64,000 nt of DNA from Evernia prunastri. Lineage: Eukaryota; Ascomycota; Lecanoromycetes; Lecanorales; Parmeliaceae. The stretch is from the NCBI GenBank assembly GCA_003184365.1, contig NKYR01000055.1, forward strand, positions 1 through 64,000, in the 5' to 3' direction. A model generated the notes under the pieces. It was not told the origin of the DNA. It did not search any database and saw only the letters and a list, made by a program, of their open reading frames with translations. The position numbers were made by a program, and so were the translations under genes. Of the stretch, positions 8,950-21,348 are shown in pieces; position 1 is the stretch's first letter, and every line of letters starts with the position of its first letter.

Positions 8950-11900
8950 CTACCTCTTCAGCGTCAACGTCCCACTGCCCCCTTCCCCTCCTATACTGAA
9001 ATCCTGACTCGCGAAATGATACCCGATGCCCAACACCTTCGCCTTACCCACCCACTTATGCGGCGCCAGCCTCTCAAACGTATCCCGCCCCTCGTGCGCC
9101 TCCAGATGCTCCGCGACATCCCGCATCAGCAGCCTGATCTCGCTCCGATGGTGCTGGAACGCCGTCGTCGCCGCTTTCTTGTCCGCTGGAGCCGCGGCGA
9201 GGGCGGCATCGCAGATGTCCCGCGCGAGCGAGCGCACGCGGATGAGGTCGAAGCTGCCGGTCCAGCCCGCTTGCGACGGCAGCGTCTGCATGCGGTCGGC
9301 CAGGTCGGAGAACTCGGCCAGCAGCTCGGGCGTCGCGGGGCTGTCGGAGACGGCGGGCGTCACGCGGTGGATGCGGACGGGGAGCCCGAGGGCGCGGGAG
9401 GCGTTTTCGAGGTAGGTCTCGCTGGACCATTTGGAGGCGACGTAGCCCATGGAGCCGTCGACGGGCGGTTGGGAGGATGCCATTGATGAGGGAGGCGATG
9501 GTGCGGTGTCGCTGCTTTCGGACAGTTGGAGCACGCCGCCGCTGGAGATGAAGTGGATTGGGATCTGGCGTGGGCTTGCAAGACGTGCGAGTTCTTTGGT
9601 GGAGGCGAGGTTGGGGAGGCGCAGTTGCTGATAGTAGTCCCAGAAAGAGCGGTTAGCGCCGCTGTGGATTATGACGTCCGCGTCACGAGACAGGGTGGAG
9701 AAAGATGCGTCTGAAAGGCCGAGCTTGGGTTCGGTCAGGTCGCCTGTGTGGATAATAATTTTCTCGGACTCGACGGCTAGTTGGCGAGGCTCGAAGTCGG
9801 AATTTTGGCGGACGGCAACGCAGTGGATTCTGGATACGCGGGGGTCGGAATTTAATTGTTGGAGAAGGTGGCGGCCGAGGAAGCCCGTTGCTCCTGTGAG
9901 AAAAACAACCAATCCAGAATCGGCGCGGTTAGAGATGACACTTTGTTTGCTGTCGACTGCTTTGCTGGCAATCAAGTCGGCTTGGACAGCGGTCTCTGCT
10001 TCCCAATCGATTGCGACGACTGCGCTTGCATTTTCAATCTTTGATGCCATGCTTCCAAGAGTGCTGGCTTCGAACAATTCAACCATTGGCAAAACCGCGT
10101 TGAAGGTCTGGCGAATGAGTGCTTGAAGCTTGACCAGCAGCAAAGAGTTACCGCCAACGTGGAAAAAGTCAGTGTCTCGCTCGATTGCAACAGTAGCTGC
10201 AATGTCCTTGGATACGATTCCCTGCCACACTTCCTTGAGGGCCTGTTCTGTCTCACTGAGGGTGGCGTTTTCTCCACCGGTGCGGGATGCCGATGGCAGT
10301 GGAAGTGCGTTGATAGCTAGTCTGTTCGTCTTGGAGTGACTGTTAAGTGGGATCGTATCCAAGGGAATGATCATAGCAGGACGCATGTATTGCGGAAGTG
10401 GCAGTCGAAGACCCAGGGTCTTCAGGAACTGCCCTCGCTGATCATCAGGGTAGCTCGTTGAAAATTCAACGTGGGCGACGAGGAATTGGGGATCTCCACG
10501 AACCGAACACACGGCCTTGCAGATAATACCACCCGCGGCTTCGATGATTGTGTTCTCAATATCTTCCAACTCTATCCGGATTCCTCGTAGCTTGATCTGA
10601 GTATCGCCCTCGATGCGTCCCTCGAAGATGAGCGCACCATCGCTGCGCAAGTGGCCCAAGTCGCCGCTCTTGTACACCGTCGTCCAGCCTTTGGAAGCGT
10701 ACTCTGGGGATGGATTAATGTCAGGGATGAACTTGGTCTTGGTCAATTTTTCGTTGTTGAGATAGCCGAGAGCAGATCCTGCGCCGCCGATGAGGATTTC
10801 GCCAGTGACGCCGACCGGGACGGGGTCCATGTTTCTGTCAACAATGTACAGTGCGTAGTTGGGCAGAGGAAATCCCACTGGGATTGAAGCTTCAGAGTTC
10901 TGTGAAGCTTCCCAGTATTTGATCTCCGCTTTCGTGCAAGAGGTCGTTACCTCGCCGGGTCCGTAGGAGTTGAAGAGTCGTAAGCCGGTGTTGTTCAGGT
11001 CGCGAAAACTCTGAACGAGAGTGTTGGTCAATGCCTCGCCGCCCCCAAACGCGAACTTCCATTGAGAGGCTCTGGCAAGAGATGTCCAGCCGTATCGAAG
11101 CCAAGTTGAATACTCCGAGGGAGTCGCTTTGGTGTACGTGATCTTCTCATTATTGATCAGGTCCGCCAATTCGGCGGGATCTCTTCGCTTGGATTCTGGC
11201 ACCACATAGACTGTGCCTCCATTTGCAAGCCCGGAGAGCATTTGGTCCAGAGAAAAGTCGAACGAGTATGCACTCTGCTGGAGGACTGTCTCCCGACCGA
11301 TGTTCCATTCTTTGCTGTAGCCTTCCATTTCATTTCGGATGCTGGAATGACGGAGAACGATACCCTTTGGCACACCAGTCGAACCGCTGGTATACAAAAG
11401 GACAGCTGGAGCTTCAGGCTGCGCTTTGTTTGCGAAGGTTATGATCTCATTGGCGCTCACATTAGAAACGTTGATGACCTTTGCCGACGCGGAGCCCAAA
11501 CTGGGCACATCGTTGGCTGTCCTATTGTGGCAAAGTATGGCACCAGGTTGGCAGTCTTTGACAATGGCGGCAAGTCGAGGTATTCCGTTGCGCAGCTCGA
11601 GAGGGACATAGACACCCCCAAACTTCCAGATTGCCAGTAGCGAGCAGATCCAATCTGCGGATGGTTCTTGGAACACCGCAATTGTTGAACCAGCACTTAC
11701 ACCAACTTCAGAAAGGGAGGCGCTAATGGCATCGACACGCCCAGTCATCTCACTGTATGTTAGTGCATTGCCCATGCCATCTTTGACGGCGATGCTTCCA
11801 CCATGCTCGACCACCATGTCATCCACACGGTGCGCAATAGTTGCAGGCCAATCAGATTCCATAAGACGACCTATGATCAGATCAGCGAGGCTCAACAACA

Positions 11901-14900
11901 CAACTAGGATCAACATACCTCGACCAAGGTTAATCGCAGCTTTTGTGTCAGCGGAGTCGAACAATTGCACTTTGCTTGGTGCGATGTCGAAGCTCGAGGA
12001 AAATTCCTTTACCAAACGGATGTAACTCTTGAAGAGAATTTCAGTGCTGGTCTGGGAGTACAGATACTTCTGTGTCCTGAAGGCAACCTTGATCTCGTCG
12101 CCCGAGACCTCGTTGACGTCCAATGTCAGGTCATAGGCTGTCCGTCCTGTCGATGCTACGCCATCTGCCTGAGCACCCAACATTTTTGGAGATTTTACCG
12201 CGAGCTGACGATAGTCCATGAAGACTTGGAAAAGCGGGCTGTGTGTTGAAGAGCGTGGGATGTCAAGCTCTTCCAACAAGACGTCGAAGGGAAGTTTCGA
12301 GTGAGCTAGCGCGCTGTAAGCCTTGTCTCGGGCCTCTTTTATGGCCTCGGCGAAATTCTGCTTCGAGTTCGCCTTGAAACGAAGTGGCAGTAAGTTCAAA
12401 AGGAAGCCGATGGTGCCAGTGGAGTTGCTCTCAGTTCTATTTGCATCGGCCATGCCGACACACACATCCTCGATGTCCAGAAAGCGGAACAAGAATATCT
12501 TGAGGACGGCAAGGAAGAAGTGGAATGTGGTCGATTTGTATCGGCGGCATGTATCTCTGACTTGACTGGCGGTCTTCGGATCCAGAATCAACTCAGTCTG
12601 TTGGTAGTCATACCTTTTCAGTGGAAGGCGAGAATTGACCTTGGCCACTGGAAATAGTGGCAGAGGGTCCGGGAAGGTGGAGAACATTTTCTTCCAGTAC
12701 TCGAGCTCTCCCTTCATCGCTCCGCTTTCGACTTCCTTTCGCTGGTTCGCAGCAAAGTCTGTAAATTGGCTGCTCACGGGAGGAAGCGTTTGTCCTGCAT
12801 AGAGCTTGTTCAAGTCCGATAGAAGAATGTTGAAGCTGAATCCATCAATGGCGATGTGATGGAATCCGAAGACGAGGAAATGCGTGGTTGGGTTGAGCGA
12901 TAGTAGAAGGATCCTGATAGACTCCCCTTGTTCGAGGTCGAAGGTGTGCTTCATCAAAGCTTCGCATTCTTTGATGGCATCAGCCTCTGCCGCAATGGAT
13001 CTCTTCTCTAAGTGAAGCCTGGATGAGGCGAGAACTCCTTGCGTGGGCTCGTTCATTTGCTCGGCGTTGGCGAAGAAAGCAGTTCGGAAAGCTTCGTGCC
13101 TTTGCCCGACAGCTGAGACTGCGCGTTCCAAATCAGCTACCTTGAGATGACCGCTCAACTTGGTGCGACAGAGGAGGTTGAAGGTGGTCGGGTCCTCCAG
13201 GTACTGCTTCAAGAACCAAAAACGCGACGAGCCGTAAGACATCCTTGTTGTCTTTTGGAAGGACTGCTTCTGGACCACAGGAAACGTATCATCCTTGTGC
13301 TCCAAAAAGTCTTTAATGTTGGAGATGCTGATATCTGTGGATGAATCTTCTGTTTCGACTGATGGCGGTGTCGATGATTGAGAATACTCTGAATCCTCGT
13401 TTGACACAGAGCAATCTTTATCGCCCTCGGACTCGGGCGTTTCCGCCCTTGACTTGATGGTCGACTCAGCTATTTCTTCCTTGATTTCAATGGCAGCATC
13501 GATGGTGTCTTCCTTGGGCTGCTCTTCGATAGGTTTGGTTGGGTCAGCCTGAGCTTCGGAGCCCGAAACAAGATTTGGAACCAGCTCGGCTGGAAGTCTC
13601 TTGACTGCGTCCTCAATAAGATCTGCGACACTTGCACCTCCAAGGATTTTGAGAACGGGCATATCAAGACCAAGTTCGTTCGTGAACCAGGATCGCAGAT
13701 CCACTGCCACCAGTGAATCCACACCTAGCTCTACAATCGTCGTTTCCGGAGAGATGTTATCTTCGGGAGACAAATGCAGACGGTCAGATAACATGGAGAG
13801 CAATCCATCTGTTGTTTATATTAGCATATAAGATACGTCCGAGCGACCAAGGTCTTACCTAGCAGTGTTTGGTAAACGGCTTCCTCGCTTGTCTGCTCTT
13901 TGAGCTGAGCCTTAACGGAAACACTGTCTTTCGTGGTGCCACCGGCATTCTGTCCAATTGTTTTGACACGTCGGTAATGTGAGAACTTGGGGATGCTCAA
14001 CCATGCCGGTGGGTTGGGGTCATTCTCAGGGTCGAATGATTGGAGACCAGCTGACAATTCTGGGCTTCTTCCAGACTCAGGACGTCCAGCGTGGACTGCT
14101 TCCGCAAAGAATTGGTGGAAGTCCCACTCAGAGATGTTGGCGTACCCCATGTTGCCTAGGCGGTCCAAGATGCCTTTGTCTGTGCGAGTGATGTAGCCGA
14201 GCCCAAAGATACCAGCCAAGTTCATTACGCTTCCAACGACACCACGCTTTCTTCGCCCAGCGATCAAAGCGGCCATGAAAGCGTTGGCTGCCGCGTAACT
14301 TGTCTGACCAATATTACCTGTAACCGAGGCAAGGGAAGAGAAAAGAATGAAAAAGTCAAGATCGTTCCCGGGAAACAGTTCGTCGAGAATGATACTGCCG
14401 TCGACCTTGGCTCGAAGGGGCTTGTTGAATTCTTCGTGTGTCTTGTTGGTGAAAAGGCCATCTATGAGCACCATAGCGGCATTAGCAACACCAGCAATTG
14501 GAGGCATCGTGCTGCAGATGACTTTGTGCACTGCAATGACGGACTCCTTGTCGGTGACATCCCTATGAAGTCGTTAGCCGGAGTCTGCTACTCGATCTTT
14601 GACAACCCACATTGCGAAGGGTTTCACCACAGCACCCATCTCTTGAATCATATTGAGCCAACCCTGGTCTATGTTTGGTTTCCTGCTTGTCAGAGCGAGA
14701 TATTTGGCACCCCTCTTCACCATCCAGTGGCATAGTGACAACCCAAGTTCGCCGGTCAGTCCGATCAAAAAGTAGGTCCTATCGTTTCGGAATTGAGTAT
14801 CACACTCAGCAGGTAGGATCCTGACTGGTGCTGTAGTCGCAGCCGTCCAGTCCACAGTAGAAAGACTTCCACTCTCTACCGCATGCTCCGGGATGTCTCT

Positions 14901-17900
14901 CAGAGCAATCTCTCGCACTTGGCCGAACGACTGGCCGTCCGAGAGCTCCACCAGTGACCGGGCATAAGACCCCTGAAGCGTCTTCGACACTGTAGATCCA
15001 GAGTATCCTGGTCGGATAAAGGACCGCGGATTGAAAAGTGCCGCGGCTTTGCTCCGTTTGCATCGCAGTGGGAGGTGCTTCTCAATGCGAGCTCCGATCT
15101 CGTTCGGATCTGCGCTTCCCGAAAAGTCGATGAACATCGAGACGTGCTTGGGAAGGCAGTGCTGGATGGCTCGATCTGGCGTAGATGGATGAAGTCGGCG
15201 AACACCAGGTTGGCCGGACCTTGTTGTAGTGTATGCCACCAGTAGCGCTTTTTCCGTAGCTAGCCTGCTCAGTGCCGACTTGAGCAAAGGTGTAGGCTCA
15301 TGTACAAGCAACGAGCTTCCTTTGGCGGCGTTTCCTATGACAGTATCGGCAAGAAGGCCATTTGCGATTGCAAGAAGTAAGCGGCTCTCCTGATCCTCAG
15401 ATACCGGGCAGGGATGAGTCCAGCTCTTAGGGCAGGAGACAACGGATCGATTGCCCCCGGATAAAGCAACGACCTTTTTCTGTGTCCCAGCAACCATACC
15501 AATGATGACATACAAGAATCCCACTGACTTGAGCTTCAAGGCGGTCAGAATAGACCGGCTTACTTTAATCGTCAAGTTATCGTCGTCATCGGCGAGCTCT
15601 GAGACCTTCGGTGAGTGGTACTGTTGAAGATCGTAAGTCGAGTCGGAAGAAGTAATAGCCACGACGGAAGCGTTCATGGAAACGTCTTTTCTGATCAGTC
15701 TCTTTGCAGAGTTGAAGCGGTCATTTGGTCCATCGTTTGGTATGTAGCGTGGAATCTCAACGCAGCCCTTGGAGATTGCAAGCTCCCGCTCAACCGTCCA
15801 CAGAGGTTTGTAAGACTCGTTTGTAGACTTCCACGAACCTGAGATTTGGAGACGCAGAAGAGTCTCAGCAAGGAGCTTCGCGTCGGGTTTCTCAGCAACG
15901 TCTACATCGAGGAATTGCAGGCGAAGATCTGGCATCTCGGCAACCAGGCAACGGGCGACTCCTTGCATCATATTGGCGTATGGGCGGTCTCCCCTGCTAC
16001 CTTGAATGATCCAAAGGACATTCTTAGACTGGTCAAGAAGAGTCTGCACGGCTTTGAACTTCGCTTCCGTAAAAGGGTTGAAGACTGGAGCATCCAGCTC
16101 TGCTAAGCTCAGGACTGTAGGTTTGGACGCGATGATGGACATATCCAGGTCTTCCAGCCTGTCCACTGTCAAAATAGTCTTGCAGAGTGGCTTGAGAAGA
16201 GAGGCAACGTCATCGATCAGACGGAGAGTTGGCAGTTTGGATCCACCGAGAATCAGCAAATTTTCGATGACTGGCTTTGACCCAGTAAGCGACAGAGGCT
16301 TTCTGATAATGTTCATCTGCGTGTCGACGGCTTGAGTGGCCATGATGGAGAAGGGGACCAAGAAGACCTTGGAGTCGGGAGTAGCTGTGTCGATACCTGA
16401 AAAACCCGTCTTGCGGAAAGTCGAGTCCCACGTTTTCTGTGAGACCAACGGGCTGTGGACTCGGTTATCGTCTCCACCAACCCACCAACCAGGAATGCCG
16501 CTGAACATGAAACCGATTCGTAGAGGCTCATTGTTGGTGATTTCGAACAAAATTAGAAAGCCTCCAGGCCTCAGAAGCTTGCGTGCATTTTTCAATGTCT
16601 CTTCGAGAGACCGGGTCGCGTGGAGGACGTTGGATGCAATGACCATGTCATAAGAGTGTTCTGTGAAGCCTTGAGTCGTAGGATCGTGTTCGGCGTTGAG
16701 AGGCTTGTATATCATTTTGCCTGAGTGATCGCTGAATAACTCCTTGGCTTCCTCGAAGAAGCCAGCTGAGATATCGGTATATGTGTACGAAGAATAGTTG
16801 TCGCCGATGTGGTTTAGTGCAGCGCGAGTTGAACTTCCAGTACCAGCGCCTGCATACATTCAGCACTTACAGATCAACGTCGGATTAGGAGCACCTTACC
16901 TATTTCTAAGATATCCATGTGTTGATAACGGTGAGCAATTTGTCTCACCATACGGCCGAGGTAGACGTTGTACTCAGGGAAACCGTAGGTATCTCTGTAG
17001 AAATGCTCCAACATATTGTTCTCTCTAAACTGTTCGATGAACGAAAGTTCACCTCTAGCGAATGGAACCAACCTCTCACCGACGAAAACCAAGCTGTTGA
17101 AATCATCGTAGAGTTTAGCCATCCTATAAAGAACGTTAGTACTATTTTAACGGAAGTAGTGAGCCCGGCTTACTCGGTGATCTGTGCATGGAGCTCATCG
17201 TGTGTGTCATTGAGCCATTCTTTCTTACAAGTTGGATGTCTGCCTTCGGACGTAAGCTGAACTGTGTGAGCAGCCCAATTCAAGACTCTCGTCTGGTGCC
17301 AGTCACACTTCTCGCGCTCCTCTGCGGTGATAGTATCATGTAGCTTCTTCATGTAGAAAAGGCAAGTACGCTCAACTAAGAGGGATCCGGTCTCCTCAAC
17401 ATCATTCAGAGTCCATTCTTTGAACCCTATCTCGCCGTCCGGTTCGGCGACATTCCAGATAGTCTCGGCAAATATTTGCTTGTCATCAACGGCGGTAGGC
17501 GTTGTAAGAGGTGTCACATGAAGGCCTTCGACTTGAACAATGGTATTAGTGCCACTTTCGTCATAGATGTCCACGTCTCCGGAGATCCCATCAGCAACTG
17601 AGGCTGATAAGGACGCATCAAAGGGAAGGCTGACTCCAAGTCCTGCTCCGGGTGGGCAAGCGAATGGATTGATTGAGATCTTGTTGATCATGGTGGGAAC
17701 ATGGATTGTCCAAAGTCTGCCGTCGCCTGGAGATCCTATAGCTGCGAATACTGACTGGAACGCCACATCCAATGTTGCAGGGTGGAGTGTGAAAGGGCTT
17801 GGCGCATCAGGGTTTGCAGCGCTGTGTATGATGCCGTTCGCTGCATCTGTTGTTCTTTTCAGCGATGTAATGGCGCGGAAGATTTCGCTGTAGTTGTAGC

Positions 17901-20900
17901 CAAGATTGGTCAAATGGGTATAGAAAAGATCTGTATCGACATCTGCGAAGTTGACCCCTGGCGGAGGTCGTTCAGGTAGCGCGACAACAGACTGCACCCC
18001 GAGACACAATTTCAGCTGGCCACTGGCCATAGATGTAAGATTGCCCGAATCTTTGTTTTGGCAAGCGAAACAGGCAAAGTCGGCGAAGACTGATCTCTCG
18101 TTGTTGCTGTTGTCCGTCGTAACATTGGTGAGACTGAATATGGTCTCAACACCAGCTGCCTCGTCGTAGAATGCCAACGCCCGATGGATGCTGAATTCGC
18201 GAAGTTCAATCAAGCGAACTTCCTCGCTGGGCGCAAGCACTCTCGACGATTCTATCGCCAGTGCAGCAAAGCCTGCAGCTGGGAAGAGTGTCTGGCCCTG
18301 AATCTGATGGCCACGCAGCCAAGGCATCTCTGTCGGCTTGAGGAAATTCCTCCAGCGGTACTCGCCTTCTGTATTGTCAGCAGTCCTAACGCCTAGTAAC
18401 TCGTGGGTCGCATCCTCTCGCAGGCGAATAGCCTTTGATTCCCGGGCTTCGTTCCAGTAGGTCCGCTCGTGATCCCAAGTGTAAGAAGGCAAGTTCTTTG
18501 ATAACGTTTCTCGAGCGACTGCGCAGAACGACTTATCGTAGCTTGCGAAGTTGACGACCGCGGGCCCCAGAGTGCTCCAAACAAAGCCTAGACCATCCGA
18601 GAAAGCTTCAACGTCGTTGTTTCCTCGACTCAAGACTCCAGAATATGGAACAGGATTGCCGACGACGTCTTCGATAGTCATCATTGCGGGACCTTTCAGA
18701 GCAGGATGAGGCCCGACTTCTAAAGCGATCGCCGGAGCTCTACCATCCGATACGGTAGCCTCGACAGCTTGGGAAAATAGGACCGGCTTCAGCATGTTAT
18801 TCATCCAGTAAACAGCTTTAAGATCATCGACGTTTTGCATGTCCATTTTCTGGCCACCGAGCACAGAAGAGAACCAAGAACAAGACCCAGACGGGTTCTT
18901 AATCGCGATCTTACAATCTTCCAAGGCCTGTTGATAGGGACCAGAGCACGGGTGCATGTGATGAGAGTGATAGGCCGTGTCAACTTTCAAGAGCCTGGCA
19001 AACTTGCCTTCGTCTTCCAAGATTTCCTTGGCCTGCTCCACAGCTTCTGCATCGCCGGACAAAGTAACACTTGCTGACGAGTTACTAGCGGCAACTTGCA
19101 GCTTTCCTTCAAAATCGGGGAGACTGCAGAGTTCATTAGCGTCCTCCATAGATGTTCCTGCTGCAAGCATAGCGCCAGACTCGTTGTTGGGGCCGCCAGC
19201 AAGTTTGCTGTACACGCCTCTGTAGTAAGCTATACGGATTGCGTCACGCGCTGATACGAAACCTGCTGTGTAAGCGGCGGCAATTTCTCCGCTGGAGTGA
19301 CCAACAACGTTATCAAACTCGATGCCAGCTTGGCGGAGAAGGTCCACAAGTACGACTTGAACCGCGGTGCATAGAGGCTGTGAGAACTCCCCTTTGCTAA
19401 GGCGGGATGAAGTCGCAGGGGCGAGCATTTCACTCTTGAGGGACCAGGAAGGTCGGTCTGCCTTTGGGAGCTCTGCGAGGGACTTTTCAAGGTCATCGAC
19501 AATGCCTTCGGCAAATTTTGACGCCAAGATCAACTCTTTGCCCATAGTAGCCCATTGGGCGCCCTGGCCAGTGAAAACACCCAGGATTCCGCGATGCTTA
19601 GTGATTGGTCGAGTGGCAATGGAAGCAGATCCGGAGGATTTCTCCTCGAGTTTGGCCTCGATCTTGGCGGCCAGGCTCTCTGTGGTAATGGCAGAGAATG
19701 ATATCCGGAAAGGAAACGCCGATCGTCCAGACAGCGTCAAAGACATATCTCTCAGGCTGAGATCAGCGTTCGCGCGCAGAAAAGCAACGTAAGTCTGGAG
19801 CTGGGATATGAGAGATTTTTCCGAAATTGCTGAGAAGATAAACGGAGTGGCGACTGCAGAGGTCTGCTTGCCAGCCTCATTAGAAAGAGCGTCGTTGGGC
19901 TCATAGTTCTCAATAATCGCGTGAGCATTGGTGCCACCAAATCCTACCAACGGGTCTCCATGTTAGTAATGAGTCCCAAGAGAAGGTTGTTTGAGGAAAC
20001 GTACCAAAGCTGTTAACACTAGCCCTACGGGTGCCCCCCTCAGGTAGCGTAGGCCAGGCCTGTGCTGCTGTAGGCACTTGCAAATGACCATAGAAAGGCT
20101 CCAGATCCGGGTTCAGAGTATTGAAGTGCATATTTGGTGGGATGACTTTGTTTCGGATAGCCATAGACGCTTTCATAAGGCCTGCGATACCAGCGGTGCC
20201 CTCTGTGTGCCCAATGACGGTCTTGATGGAGCCGACAAAGAGCTTCTCGTTGGCATCCGTGGTATCCTCCCGAGAGAAGAAAGCCTCGTGAATGGCTCTC
20301 GCCTCTTGAGGGTCACCGGCCTTGGTCCCGGTACCGTGGGCTTCGAAAAATTGAGGGCGATCAGTCTGCTTTGCCAGGTCCAAGCCAGCTCTGGCGTAGG
20401 TCTGACGGATCAAACTAGCCTGAGCTGTGGAGCTCGGCATAGTGATACCAGTGGTGCGGCCATCTTGGTTGACACCGGTTTCTCGGATCAAACACTCGAT
20501 GGTATCACCGTCTGCTATAGCAGCACTCAGGGTCTTGAGTACGACAGCTGCAATACCCTCTCCTCGTGCATAGCCATCCGCATTGGCGTCCCACATTCGG
20601 GAGCGGCCAGTCGGCGAAAGCATGTTGAGGTTACTCTCGGCGATGTACATCTCTATAAATGGCAGAAGCGATTAATAAAAAAATCCTACTAGCTGCATTC
20701 TTGAGATCAAGAAGACTTACTAGGCCCAAAGATGAGATTAGCCCCAGCAGCGACCGCAACGCGGGACTCGCCGCTCCTGAGAACCTGAGCAGCCTGATGG
20801 ACAGCGACCAGACTGGAGGAACAGGCAGTGTCGATGGTCATCGATGGACCCTTCCAGTCGAAGAAGTAGGAGATTCTGTTGGACATGATGCTACGGGCAC

Positions 20901-21348
20901 TACCAGTTGCAGCATAGGTTGGTATCGATTCCGTATCGTGATACACGATCTCGGCGTAGTCATCGCACATCACACCAACATAGACTGCGGTTGGTGTTCC
21001 TTGCAAGGCTTCGATCGTCTGACCGGCCGACTCGAGAGACTCGTAGATAGTCTCGAGCAATAGTCGCTGTTGTGGATCAATACAGTCCGCCTCTCCGCCT
21101 TGGATACTGAAAAACTGGGCGTCAAAAGCACGGGGGTCCTCTGACAAAAGATAGGACTCTCGAACATTGCTTGCGCCATGGTGATGGCCATCGACATTGT
21201 AGAAATTCTCTGCCTTGAATCTGTCAATTTTTGATAGGACATCACGCGGTTGGTGCAACAGTTCCCAGAGTTTTGAGGGGGACGTGGCTTCTCCCGGGAA
21301 CCGACAGCCACTTCCAATGACAGCAATAGGCTCGTTGTATTGAGTCAT
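8950..21348 (-). CDS. Hybrid highly reducing PKS-NRPS, R-terminated
   Basis: Eight exons (20721-21348, 20005-20652, 17174-19943, 16900-17123, 14611-16849, 13859-14562, 11919-13808, 8950-11870) keep frame throughout and give about 4007 residues, the usual size of this family. Introns are 48-68 nt. Order: KS (Cys176 in DTACSSS, His315 in EAHGTGT, His358), AT (Ser642 in GHSSGE), DH (HQIQGQTLFP, ~970), C-methyltransferase (LEIGAGTGSS, ~1420), a stretch without an NADPH motif where ER should be, KR (GLTGELGLS ~2115; Tyr ~2257), ACP (GVDSL ~2438), C (HHIAIDG ~2724), A (YTSGSTGVPKG ~3199), PCP (GGNSLL ~3608) and R (TGATGFLG ~3696; YVASK ~3844). It makes a methylated polyketide joined to one amino acid. 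A tentative hand-read A code is DFDAFGSTSK; I assign no substrate. The R domain keeps Tyr and Lys, favouring reductive release. Confidence 0.93.

Noticed and set aside
11871..11918. Reading straight through the in-frame 48-nt segment of the PKS-NRPS
   Set aside because: It has GTATGT and ATAG ends and encodes a hydrophobic stretch (LILVVLLSLADLII) out of place between C and A domains, so it is treated as an intron.
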